Position numbers and translations under genes: made by a program. Below are positions 33,847 to 42,018 of a stretch of DNA of 64,000 nt, piece by piece. Origin of the DNA: OMII01 sp947467385. GTDB taxonomy: Bacteria; Bdellovibrionota_C; UBA2361; OMII01. Below the pieces are notes generated by a model that saw only the letters and a program-made list of their open reading frames with translations, was not told where the DNA came from and searched no databases. The DNA lies in NCBI GenBank assembly GCA_044360075.1, contig JBIKLA010000003.1, positions 62,001 to 126,000 of the forward strand, read 5' to 3'. Position 1 is the stretch's first letter. Each line of letters begins with the position of its first letter.

Positions 33847-35046
33847 ATGGCGCCGAAACCTGAATTTGGGACATCTTCAGAGCTCAAGCGAGTGTTCCTG
33901 CGCGAACTGGATGCCTGGAAAAATGGCTCGAATCTTGGGCTTGATCAGCTTAGCCGCCGCTGCGGAGTTTCCCCCTCGTACCTCGCACATATCGGCCGCT
34001 ACGGCCGCATCCCAAGCAGGCCGGTGCTGATCCTTCTGGCTCTCAACTTCGGCATGACAAACCCGCGCGAGCTGCTCCAAGCTGCCCACCTTGAGGATGC
34101 GTGGCCCTTTGAGGGCGCCTTACGGCTGGCTCCTATGTCCGATGGCCGCGACAGCGGCTTCATCTCAGTAAAGCTCGACATGGCGCAACTGGTTGAGGCT
34201 GTCCGGGCAACGATCCAGCTTGAGCATCGCCCGAAGGCTGTGCCAGGCCTCTTGGAGGGCCGGGCACTCCGCATCGGGCTTAACTTTACCCAGAGCTGGC
34301 TCTTCGAACGGCTCCCTGACGGCTCTCCGAACCCCGAGAGGGGGATTATGCCCGACCTCTGCCGCGCGCTCTCCACGACCCTCCACACGCCCATTGAGAT
34401 GATTCATGTACCTTTTGAGCGCTACGTCGAGCAGCTCTGCCGAGGAGAGGTCGATATCTTCGGGCCCATGATGTGCGGCGCGCACTGCCCGCCGAGCATA
34501 CCGTTCTCGATTCCGGTCAATCGCCTGGGGCTTTCCGTGCTTATGCGGCGCAGGCACACGGTTGGGGTCCCGCTGCTCGATCCCCCCACAACGCTCCAGG
34601 ATCTCGTCATTCGGGGATACGCCATCGCGGTCCTTAAGAATACGCGCGGGCACCTCTTCTGCCGAACGGTGCTCAAGCGCTCCGAGGACTCCCTGATCCT
34701 ATGCAACAGCGATGAGGAGGCCCTTGAGCGCATAATCCTGAAAGGGATCTCGAGGCCCGCGCACATCATGGTGACCCACTCGATGCTCGCAGCCCAGCAG
34801 GCCGTTGAGCATCCGGACTCGCTCACGGCGCTCTTTAGCGATCCCGGTGGGACTCTTGAGATGTGCGAGACCGCTTTCGCCCTGCGGCCTGACTGGAGCC
34901 ATGCGCTCGGGGCATTTAATGATGCGCTGCGGGCCGTGCTTGCCACCGGAGAGTTCTCTCGGCGGCTTCAGTGGATTATCGACGGGGGATCACGCGGGCA
35001 CCTAGAGACGATCCCGTATGAGCAGCTCAAGAGCGCCAACGGCTAG
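33847..35046 (+). CDS. Cytoplasmic fusion of helix-turn-helix and periplasmic-binding-protein-like domain
   Basis: 399 residues. Residues about 25-75 form a helix-turn-helix (LDQLSRRCGVSPSYLAHIGR). From about 145 onward the protein follows the family 3 solute-binding fold (RALRIGLNFTQSWLF, the RGIMPDLCRALSTTL segment, VDIFGPMMCG and later SLTALF and FNDALRAVL), which is normally exported and feeds ABC transporters or chemoreceptors. Here there is no signal peptide or lipobox and the HTH sits in front, so the protein should be a cytoplasmic ligand-responsive regulator. A good AGGAG site supports the start. It is convergent with the HDOD-GAF gene, eight bases apart. Ligand and targets are unknown. 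Confidence 0.75.
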   Translation: MAPKPEFGTSSELKRVFLRELDAWKNGSNLGLDQLSRRCGVSPSYLAHIGRYGRIPSRPVLILLALNFGMTNPRELLQAAHLEDAWPFEGALRLAPMSDGRDSGFISVKLDMAQLVEAVRATIQLEHRPKAVPGLLEGRALRIGLNFTQSWLFERLPDGSPNPERGIMPDLCRALSTTLHTPIEMIHVPFERYVEQLCRGEVDIFGPMMCGAHCPPSIPFSIPVNRLGLSVLMRRRHTVGVPLLDPPTTLQDLVIRGYAIAVLKNTRGHLFCRTVLKRSEDSLILCNSDEEALERIILKGISRPAHIMVTHSMLAAQQAVEHPDSLTALFSDPGGTLEMCETAFALRPDWSHALGAFNDALRAVLATGEFSRRLQWIIDGGSRGHLETIPYEQLKSANG

Positions 35047-35054
35047 CTACTCGC

Positions 35055-36470
35055 CTACTGCAGGAGGAGCACGTCGCTTAGGGCTCGCCGCATCGCCTCA
35101 AAGGTAATGAGCGTCTTGTCCCTGGACGCCTCAGGATTTTGCCCTGCCGGGCTCTCCAGGTAGAGAACACCCACTTTCCGCTGCTCCCCGAGCACGCGGT
35201 AGATCCCGGCAAGGGCCGCATGATCGAGGCTGTTTGAGGGCTCGATGATAACGGGGTCTACCTTGGACAGGGCCTCAACCGCATGGTCTTTCGGATCGAG
35301 CTCCACATCCTTGGTCGAGCGGAGGCTGACATGCCCGATGATCGTTCGCGGCTTTAGCGTTGCGGTGCTCGGGTCGATGACGAACACGCATCCCCCAGTG
35401 AAGCCAGCCTGGGGGATGATGCGCTTGATGAGGGTCTCCACCGCCGAGCGGCTGACGGTTTCCCCATCCATCTCCCCGTAGAGATCCTGGAGCGCGGTCT
35501 GCACGTGGTGCGGGCACTGCCGCAGGAGCGCAGCATCTATGACTCGGGTAATCTTCTTGTGAACCTTAATCTTGCGGTCTGGGTTAAAGCTCTTCATCGT
35601 GCCGAAGGTGGCCGGGAGGCTCTTCTCGTAACTCTTCGCCTGCTGCTGAGCCCTGTCCTTCACAAGCTGGATGGCGTCCTCTCCCACCGTCTCGGAGAGG
35701 AACTCGCGCGCCTTCTGCCAGTCGTTTTCGGCAGACGGGTAGGTCTCGGGGTGCTCGGCGCGAGCCAGCGCCTCGCCGATCTCGCACAGGTCGTCGTACA
35801 GATTCCACTGGCGCTCGACTGCCTCGACCTCAGGATCCGCGCCCTCCATGTCGGGCCGCATGATGCGCATGGCAAGCAGGGTTGGCGTGAATCCGAGCTC
35901 TTTGGAGAGCTCCTCGTCGAGGCTCTGGCCTGGCTGGAGTGCTTCGACCGCCTTCGAATAGAGGCTCGGATAGTTCCAGGCGATAAGATTGAGACCGATT
36001 TCGCGCACAACCCCTCGCGCAAAGCCCATGTCGGGGTCGAGATTCTTTTTCTCGCTCAAGAGGGAGGCCGTCGTTGCGCTGATCGCTGTCTCGCGCAGGC
36101 GCGAGATCTGGAATGGCTCGCTCCAGTGGAGCGAGTGAGTAGCGGGCAGCTTCTTGTCGTTTTCGACCAGCAGCTGTATTCGCCCTGGTCCTGCCCACTT
36201 TATGAGTTCAATCGGGTTGTGAAGCGTTGCGCCGGGGACATTCTCCTGTTTCCCCACATGGATCAGCTCCTTCACGACCAGGGTGAAAAGCGCGAAGTCT
36301 GCTTTCAGATCCTGCAGCAGCTCGTTAGGCTCCCGCGCATAGTCTCCCTGCTTGAAGCGGCTGCGCACGCGCGTCAGCACGTCCTGGTTGATCGGAAACC
36401 AGGGCTTCAGAACGTGCTGAAGAGCGCGATCTATTCTTCGCTCTGATGGGTCGGACTTAAACCTACTCAT
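35055..36470 (-). CDS. HDOD-domain protein with C-terminal GAF domain
   Basis: 471 residues. The N-terminal two-thirds fit the HDOD domain (degenerate HD-phosphohydrolase) found in signalling proteins. It has the LKADFALFTLVVKEL segment, helical core, and a GFARGVVREIGLNLIAWNY motif without an intact HD pair. Residues about 335-470 look like a GAF sensor (GGCVFVIDPSTATLKPRTII and KVGVLYLES). HDOD proteins act as partners in cyclic-di-GMP and two-component networks. It is convergent with the HTH fusion gene and divergent from dxs. Confidence 0.75.
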   Translation of the reverse strand: MSRFKSDPSERRIDRALQHVLKPWFPINQDVLTRVRSRFKQGDYAREPNELLQDLKADFALFTLVVKELIHVGKQENVPGATLHNPIELIKWAGPGRIQLLVENDKKLPATHSLHWSEPFQISRLRETAISATTASLLSEKKNLDPDMGFARGVVREIGLNLIAWNYPSLYSKAVEALQPGQSLDEELSKELGFTPTLLAMRIMRPDMEGADPEVEAVERQWNLYDDLCEIGEALARAEHPETYPSAENDWQKAREFLSETVGEDAIQLVKDRAQQQAKSYEKSLPATFGTMKSFNPDRKIKVHKKITRVIDAALLRQCPHHVQTALQDLYGEMDGETVSRSAVETLIKRIIPQAGFTGGCVFVIDPSTATLKPRTIIGHVSLRSTKDVELDPKDHAVEALSKVDPVIIEPSNSLDHAALAGIYRVLGEQRKVGVLYLESPAGQNPEASRDKTLITFEAMRRALSDVLLLQ

Positions 36471-36783
36471 GACAAAACATTCGCTCCTTCGAGTGCCTTC
36501 CGGAATCCTCTCCTGCCCCGCGCATCACCCACCCGTTGCCAGCGACTACGCGCCATACCTCCGGCCGCACGTTTCCATCCTATCTATTAATTATCTCGAC
36601 ACTTTGCGGTAGCAACTTGAGGGTATGCGCCGGGCCTTTGGGCCTGCGAATCGGCCCCAGCACTATTTCTGGCGGTGGTGGGATATGTCCAGGGAAGCAT
36701 CCACACAAAAACAGCCACTTAGGTCGTCTAATAGCCCACCTACCTATCGCTTCACTATTTGATTGAATCAATAGGTTACATGT
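36471..36783. other. Intergenic region, 313 bases, between HDOD-GAF gene and dxs
   Basis: Divergent promoter region. No small gene or RNA gene recognised. It contains an AT-rich patch around 36580-36600 and, next to the dxs start, the palindrome annotated at 36759-36771. Confidence 0.4.
36759..36771. promoter_or_regulatory. Palindrome next to the dxs start
   Basis: TTGATT-G-AATCAA is a perfect 13-base palindrome ending 12 bases before the dxs start codon. It resembles an FNR/Anr half-site pair (TTGAT...ATCAA) but the spacing is three rather than four bases. It could be an operator or overlap the ribosome-binding region. Confidence 0.35.
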
Positions 36784-38727
36784 ATGATGGCGCCCGGTAT
36801 GAAGGAAAAAAAGATCGATTCGCTCAAGCTGCCGGAGGATCTCCGCTCGCTCTCGCTGCAAGAGCTCGAGCACGTCGCCGAGGAGCTTCGCAACGAGCTC
36901 ATCGACACGGTTAGCGAATCGGGGGGCCACTTCGCGTCGAGCCTCGGCGCGACCGAGATCACCGTGGCGCTCCACCACGCCTTCGACACCCCTCACGATC
37001 GCATCCTCTGGGACGTGGGACACCAAGCATACATCCACAAGATGGTGACCGGCCGTCGTCACCAGATGGGTTCAATCCGGACAAACAAGGGCCTCTCCGG
37101 GTTCCTCAAGCGCAGCGAGAGCCCGTTTGATGCTTTCGGCGCAGGCCATGCTGGAACGAGCATCTCAGCAGCCGTCGGAATGCGGCATGCTCTCGACAAG
37201 CTGTCGCCCGAGCGCTACGTGGTGGCAGTCATCGGCGATGGCTCCCTAACGTCTGGCATGGCGTTTGAGGCGCTCAACCACGCCGGGGATCTGGGCCTCA
37301 AGAGGCTCATCGTCATTCTCAACGACAACGACATGTCGATATCACCCAATGTGGGAGCGCTCAGCTGGCTCTTCTCGCGCGCTGTCACAGGCGAAACCTC
37401 GTCGCGCGCCCGCAACAAGCTCAAGGACCTGTACAAAAAGGGCTACGTTCCGGAGCTGCTCTACAAGGCGGTCGACCGCGCAGAGGAGGCCACGCAGGGC
37501 TTTTTCTCGACGCCCGCAATGCTCTTTGAGTCATTCGGCTTTAGGTATATCGGGCCGGTTGATGGCCACAGCATTCCGAACGTAGTTAAGGCGCTTGAAA
37601 ACGCCAAGCGGCAGGACATTCCAGTGCTCATCCACTGCCGCACCGTCAAGGGCAAGGGATACGAGCCCGCAGAGGAGGATCCGATCCTGTGGCACGGCGT
37701 CGTGCCCTTTGACCGGCAGAAGGGCGAATTTAAGGCCGCCACGGTTCCAGTAAACACCCCTGCCCCAAAGAAAACCCCCTCATATACGGCGGTGTTTGCT
37801 GACACTCTCATAAGGCTTGCCAAGGAGGATGCGCGCATTATCGGCATCACTGCCGCAATGCCCAGCGGAACCGGGCTCGACAAAATGATGAAAGAGTTGC
37901 CGGAGCAAACCGTGGATGTTGGCATCTGCGAACAGCATGCCGTCACCTACGCAGCAGGCCTAGCTTGTGAGGGCTTGCGGCCGGTAGCAGCGATCTACTC
38001 GACCTTCCTGCAACGCGCATATGACCAGGTCGTGCACGACGTTTGCATACAGAAGCTCCCGGTTACGTTTGCCATTGACCGCGGCGGCGTTGTTGGGAAC
38101 GACGGCGAAACCCACCAAGGGGTTTTCGACATTGCGTACCTTCGCACCATCCCTCACATGACGGTCATGTCGCCCAAGGACGAGAATGAGCTTCGGCACA
38201 TGCTCTACACCGCCGTATCGCTCAACGCCCCAGCGGCGGTTCGGTACCCGCGCGGCAACGGTGTTGGCGTTCCGCTCGATGAGCAGCTCGTGCAGCTTCC
38301 GGTCGGCAAGGGAGAGGTGCTGCGGCGCGGTGAAGACGCGCTCATCATCGCCTTCGGCCCGTTGGTCCAGAGCGCTATTCAGGCCGCAGACACCCTGGCA
38401 GCCCAGCATGGCATCACCACAACGGTCATCAACGCCCGCTTTGCTAAGCCGCTCGACACCGAGCTGCTTGCAGCCGAGCTCCCGAAACACGGCCTTGTGT
38501 GCACGCTTGAGGATCACGCCTTAAGCGGCGGGTTTGGCTCAGCGGTGGTGGAGTTCGCAAACGATGCTGGCATTGCGCTGCGCATCCCGATAAAGCGCTT
38601 CGGCATCGGGGACTCGTTCGTGCCCCACGCCTCTCAGGCTGAGCAGCACGCCATGCACGGGTACGACACACAAAGCATTATTGATTTCATGCGCTCAGCC
38701 TCGAAAGGCGTGCGCAAGGTCGCTTAG
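36784..38727 (+). CDS. dxs: 1-deoxy-D-xylulose-5-phosphate synthase
   Basis: 647 residues. Joins pyruvate and glyceraldehyde-3-phosphate using thiamine diphosphate, the first step of the MEP isoprenoid pathway. The N-terminal WDVGHQAYIHKMVTGR block and the ThDP/Mg motif GDGSLTSGMAFEALNHA are clear. The transketolase middle domain with DRGGVVGNDGETHQGVFD and the C-terminal domain also match. The reading frame starts ATG ATG GCG at 36784; a further ATG at 36799 (MKEKKIDS) is possible. The other MEP genes are not in the window, so dxs stands alone. It also supplies DXP for thiamine and pyridoxal in many bacteria. Confidence 0.95.
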   Translation: MMAPGMKEKKIDSLKLPEDLRSLSLQELEHVAEELRNELIDTVSESGGHFASSLGATEITVALHHAFDTPHDRILWDVGHQAYIHKMVTGRRHQMGSIRTNKGLSGFLKRSESPFDAFGAGHAGTSISAAVGMRHALDKLSPERYVVAVIGDGSLTSGMAFEALNHAGDLGLKRLIVILNDNDMSISPNVGALSWLFSRAVTGETSSRARNKLKDLYKKGYVPELLYKAVDRAEEATQGFFSTPAMLFESFGFRYIGPVDGHSIPNVVKALENAKRQDIPVLIHCRTVKGKGYEPAEEDPILWHGVVPFDRQKGEFKAATVPVNTPAPKKTPSYTAVFADTLIRLAKEDARIIGITAAMPSGTGLDKMMKELPEQTVDVGICEQHAVTYAAGLACEGLRPVAAIYSTFLQRAYDQVVHDVCIQKLPVTFAIDRGGVVGNDGETHQGVFDIAYLRTIPHMTVMSPKDENELRHMLYTAVSLNAPAAVRYPRGNGVGVPLDEQLVQLPVGKGEVLRRGEDALIIAFGPLVQSAIQAADTLAAQHGITTTVINARFAKPLDTELLAAELPKHGLVCTLEDHALSGGFGSAVVEFANDAGIALRIPIKRFGIGDSFVPHASQAEQHAMHGYDTQSIIDFMRSASKGVRKVA

Positions 38728-38849
38728 CGCACGTAGCGCGGCTGCACTGCTTAATCACGGCGAAAGTGGGGCGGCGATAGAGGATTGTCTCATCAACCTG
38801 CGCAAAAACTATTCCTCTCGGAACGGCTCTGGCTGCCCCGAATTTGGCG

Positions 38850-39212
38850 TTATGCTTCCTTGCGCTGTGCTACGTGGGGAGGCTTAGGCCGAGGGGAACG
38901 CCGAGACCAGCTTGCGCTTCGGGCTCTCTGCTGCTCACGACGAAGCTGCTCAAGAGGAGCGAGGAAACACGCATTGATGCACGTCCACTCCCTGCCCTCC
39001 TCCAGTATCGACTCGATACGCACGTAATGCGCGTCGAGCAAGCTGGCGAGAGCGCATACGCCATCGCGTTCGAGGGCTTTCTTAATCTTGCCTGGCAACG
39101 AAAGGAATCGCACGGAGATCGTGGTCATGCCACGATCGTGCTGAAGCGAACCGCTGTAGAGGAGAAGCGCCCGCCAATCGAGGCAGGACTGCTCCTTGCT
39201 AACCTGCAACAT
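38850..39212 (-). CDS. Hypothetical small protein
   Basis: 120 residues from an ATG at 39212 that has GAAGG seven bases upstream. The N-terminal part (MLQVSKEQSCLDW...) is followed by a helical core (ISVRFLSLPGKIKKALERDG, then ALASLLDAHYVRIESILEEG), and the C-terminus is rich in Arg and Pro. Three Cys are scattered (SC, VC, TC). No family recognised. The frame is open further upstream without coding character. It is convergent with dxs. Real-gene status is uncertain because an overlapping frame on the other strand is also open. Confidence 0.4.
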   Translation of the reverse strand: MLQVSKEQSCLDWRALLLYSGSLQHDRGMTTISVRFLSLPGKIKKALERDGVCALASLLDAHYVRIESILEEGREWTCINACFLAPLEQLRREQQRARSASWSRRSPRPKPPHVAQRKEA

Positions 39213-39650
39213 GATATAACCTTCTTTCACCGACGCTTGGTCGGGCTTGAGACATAGCGGAGAAGCGCTTTGTAATCCGTTCCACGGAACCCACAAAGAA
39301 CTTCGTCCAGATCCAACTACCGCCGCCTGCACGCGCCGAGGCTATTCAAGGAGCGCGTACACGGGACGGTAATGACTTCGACTACCCACACCAACGATGT
39401 CGCCAGAGAAGCTACGGCAATCCCCCTGACCGGTCAACCCGCCCTGTTCACAAGGACTACAGGTGCTTGTAGCAGCAGGAAACAGGCGGTCGCCATGCGC
39501 CTAGTAATATCAACCGGTTAGAATAGGCACGCCGTTCGCATTAAGGGAAACTGAAGCACTCAGCGCCCTTGGGCGGATATGTGGGTGAGGTCCCTGTTCG
39601 CAGCAGAGTGGGTTGTCGGAGTTGTAGCCTCACTTTCCGGAGTAAAGAAT
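39213..39650. other. Intergenic region, 438 bases, no feature recognised
   Basis: The longest gap in the window, between the divergent small genes at 38850 and 39651. I looked for tRNA arms, SRP, RNase P and tmRNA signatures and saw none. Near 39510-39530 there is an ACCGGT-containing repeat. The right end has the GGAG ribosome-binding site for 39651. Confidence 0.4.
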
Positions 39651-40115
39651 ATGAACTGGTCACACGGTGGAGATTTTTCAAAGAGCCTCTTGAGCCTTCA
39701 GCTTCAGCTGAAGACCCTTCTTGAGGGTGTTGGTGGTGACGACACGGCCTCGCTACTTGATGGCCTCGGCCAGCTGAGCAAGAGCGAGCGAGCGCTCGTG
39801 ATTCCGCTTATCACTAAGGTGATTAAGCGCATCGCGTCTGGCGAGCAGCGCCTCTCCAGCGAAGAGGATAAGGAGCTCCAGAACTTCGAGGATTCCCTTT
39901 TTGAGAGCGTGCTTGAGGCCTTCGGCAACACGGCTAATGAGGCCGATCTCGCCAAGGACAAGGAGCACAAGCTGGCGGTCGTCCCAGGCGGAAAGACCCC
40001 CTCTGATCGTGTGGCGTATAAGAAGCCAATCCGAGTGCCGGCCTTGATTGATCTCGCCAAGGAACGCGAGTCACGAAAGAGCCGAGGCACAGCCCATCCT
40101 CGCGATATGGTCTAA
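39651..40115 (+). CDS. Hypothetical helical protein
   Basis: 154 residues. Start chosen at MNWSHGG because GGAG lies just upstream; the frame also opens 24 codons earlier without a site. The sequence is predicted mostly helical with a Leu-rich, heptad-like first half (KSLLSLQLQLKTLLEGVG, ERALVIPLITKVIKR), an acidic stretch (SSEEDKELQNFEDSLFE) and a basic C-terminus (YKKPIRVP...KERESRKSR). No signal peptide, transmembrane segment or Cys. I do not recognise the family. Confidence 0.5.
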   Translation: MNWSHGGDFSKSLLSLQLQLKTLLEGVGGDDTASLLDGLGQLSKSERALVIPLITKVIKRIASGEQRLSSEEDKELQNFEDSLFESVLEAFGNTANEADLAKDKEHKLAVVPGGKTPSDRVAYKKPIRVPALIDLAKERESRKSRGTAHPRDMV

Positions 40116-40173
40116 AGACAGCCACAAGGTCGAAGAAACCACTACTCTTCGTGCGACGAATGGATGTCGCGCT

Positions 40174-40905
40174 CTAGTAACGCCTTCCCTTAGGCTCAAG
40201 GACAAAATCTACCTGATTCGGCAATATTCCGGGGACTGGATTCCCGTTGTTTTCGAAAGCATGCGAGGTATTTTGGGTCGCAGCCTGATACCCCATTAAA
40301 AATTTCATCTGCACGGCGTTTTTCTTCGGATCACGCGTCAGGAGCACCTCAAGATGTGCCTCCTTGAATTGGCCCAGCATCATCTCGCAGCGCCTCTCGT
40401 TCTCCTTATTGTTGCTGTCTGTGCAAAACCGGCTCAGGGTAACAGGGTTTACAACACCCGGAAGCTTGTCCATTGGAATAATATACTGCCCGCGCGAGCC
40501 GTTATTCGCCTTGGCTATCATCACCACATTGCAGTCATCCGGGAACTTTCCGCCGCACTCGATGCGAAGCTTCTGGACCCCCTCCATAACGAAAGCTAGC
40601 GCGTCACCCCGCGAGAGAAACCCTCGACCGGGCTGCACTGATTCCCGAACACGTTTATTGCCTTTGTCATCGTAGCTCTCCGTAAAGCTCCAAGCGGTGA
40701 CTGTAACTTTCGCCTTCACAAGTTGCGCGGCCTGCGTCTGGGTGGCGGCGGCCGAAAGTCCGAAAGCGCCGGCCAGAATCGATATGGCTCCGCCAACGCC
40801 TGCCTCAACAAACTCACGGCGATTGAAATTTGGGACGTTGGCGCCTTCGAGCGATAGCGCCCCGGTAGCGGGATCGCTGCTCTTCTGTGCTTTTGTCTCG
40901 GGCAT
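40174..40905 (-). CDS. Tat-type exported protein of unknown function
   Basis: 243 residues. Start taken at MPETKAQK because GGAG lies nine bases ahead; an ATG at 40932 is in frame. Residues about 30-60 form a twin-arginine signal (FNRREFVEAG, then a long hydrophobic stretch ending TQTQA), unusual in sitting after a polar N-terminal extension. The mature part has four Cys in ECGGKFPDDC and RFCTDS...RRCEMML contexts, suggesting disulfides or a bound cofactor. No family recognised. Convergent with the 39651 gene. Confidence 0.6.
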   Translation of the reverse strand: MPETKAQKSSDPATGALSLEGANVPNFNRREFVEAGVGGAISILAGAFGLSAAATQTQAAQLVKAKVTVTAWSFTESYDDKGNKRVRESVQPGRGFLSRGDALAFVMEGVQKLRIECGGKFPDDCNVVMIAKANNGSRGQYIIPMDKLPGVVNPVTLSRFCTDSNNKENERRCEMMLGQFKEAHLEVLLTRDPKKNAVQMKFLMGYQAATQNTSHAFENNGNPVPGILPNQVDFVLEPKGRRY

Positions 40906-41035
40906 GGCCGTTGCTCCAACAACTCCGAACATGGTGATTACTTCAATAGCTCGGAAGGGTTATGGGGCTACCGCCGCCGCTGGTGCCTTAATGCCGGCGC
41001 AAATCTCAAGACCCGCGCCCAGAGAAACCAGGTCC

Positions 41036-41881
41036 TTAGCTGTGAAATGCGACATTATCGAGTAGCCGCACCCCTTCTACCCTCGCTACGACCAACATGC
41101 GGCATCTGCCGCTTACGGTCGCAACGGGCTCCAGGGTCGCCTCATCGACCATCGAAACGTAGTCGATCTCGGGCCGAGGCATGCTCGATATCTCAGCCTT
41201 CACGATAGCCTCCAGCTCAGCCGAGCTTCTCTCTCCTGCCTCAAACGCACCCTGAGCTTTGAAGAGCCCACGGCTGATGGCGAGCGCATGCACACGGCCT
41301 GCGGGCGAGAGCCTGCTGTTACGCGAGCTGAGCGCCAGCCCCTCTGCATCACGAACCAGGGCGCCGCGCACTATCTCTATGTCCATCGCAAGATCCCGTA
41401 CCATGCGCTCGATGAGTGAGAGCTGCTGGAAATCCTTCTCTCCGAATATGGCCACGCCCGGCTGCACCGCGTTAAACAGTATCGACACGACGGTAGCAAC
41501 GCCGGTGAAGTGCCCCGGCCGAAGCGCGCCCTCGAAGGGCTTAGACACCTCGCTCACCGTGACCGAGGTTTGGCACCCGGGGGGGTAGATCTCTTCAACG
41601 CCTGGTGCAAAAAGAACATCGACGCCCTCCCGCTCAAGGAGCTCGGCGTCCCGATTAATGTTGATGATGTACGCCTCGTAGTCTTTGGAGTCGTTAAACT
41701 GCGTCGGGTTAACAAAGATCGAGCACACCCGGATGTCGCTCAACGGGCGCAAGGCTCGCGCAAGCGAAAGGTGTCCCTCATGAAGAGCCCCCATTGTCGG
41801 AACGAATCCCACCCTCTTGCCGGCCCTCCGCTGCGGCCCGAGGAACTCCCTCATCTCTCTGATGGACGAAAATCTGCGCAT
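41036..41881 (-). CDS. panC: Pantothenate synthetase
   Basis: 281 residues, normal length. Condenses D-pantoate and beta-alanine with ATP to make pantothenate, the CoA precursor. Motifs are GFVPTMGALHEGHLSL (nucleotide-binding HIGH-like), SIFVNPTQFND, GEKDFQQL and the KMSKS-like ALSSRNSRL. panB, panD and panE are not nearby. The ATG start has an AAAGGTGG site about ten bases upstream. Confidence 0.95.
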   Translation of the reverse strand: MRRFSSIREMREFLGPQRRAGKRVGFVPTMGALHEGHLSLARALRPLSDIRVCSIFVNPTQFNDSKDYEAYIININRDAELLEREGVDVLFAPGVEEIYPPGCQTSVTVSEVSKPFEGALRPGHFTGVATVVSILFNAVQPGVAIFGEKDFQQLSLIERMVRDLAMDIEIVRGALVRDAEGLALSSRNSRLSPAGRVHALAISRGLFKAQGAFEAGERSSAELEAIVKAEISSMPRPEIDYVSMVDEATLEPVATVSGRCRMLVVARVEGVRLLDNVAFHS

Positions 41882-41938
41882 GAATCACCACCTTTGTAAG
41901 GCTCGCGCCCCCCTTACGAGTTTGTTACAGTCGGAGGG

Positions 41939-41968
41939 CATCGCCGGGCCATGAAGCCCTAGGCGATG
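41939..41968. promoter_or_regulatory. Hairpin between panC and the BamD-like gene
   Basis: CATCGCC and GGGC (41939-41949) pair with GCCC and GGCGATG (41956-41968) around a six-base loop, with a two-base bulge: eleven base pairs, no T-run on either side. The two neighbouring genes diverge from here, so it is more likely an operator or leader structure than a terminator. Confidence 0.4.
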
Positions 41969-42018
41969 ACGGATGCTAGCACCACCAGGGAAAAAACCAA
42001 AAAAGGCCCCCCTCCGCC

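Noticed and set aside
36759..36771. FNR/Anr box ahead of dxs.
   Set aside because: Spacer between TTGAT and ATCAA is three bases instead of four, so I list it only as a palindrome.
38844..39257. Plus-strand open frame of 137 codons after dxs.
   Set aside because: It lies antisense to the frame at 38850-39212, which has a better ribosome-binding site and more protein-like helices; both remain weak.
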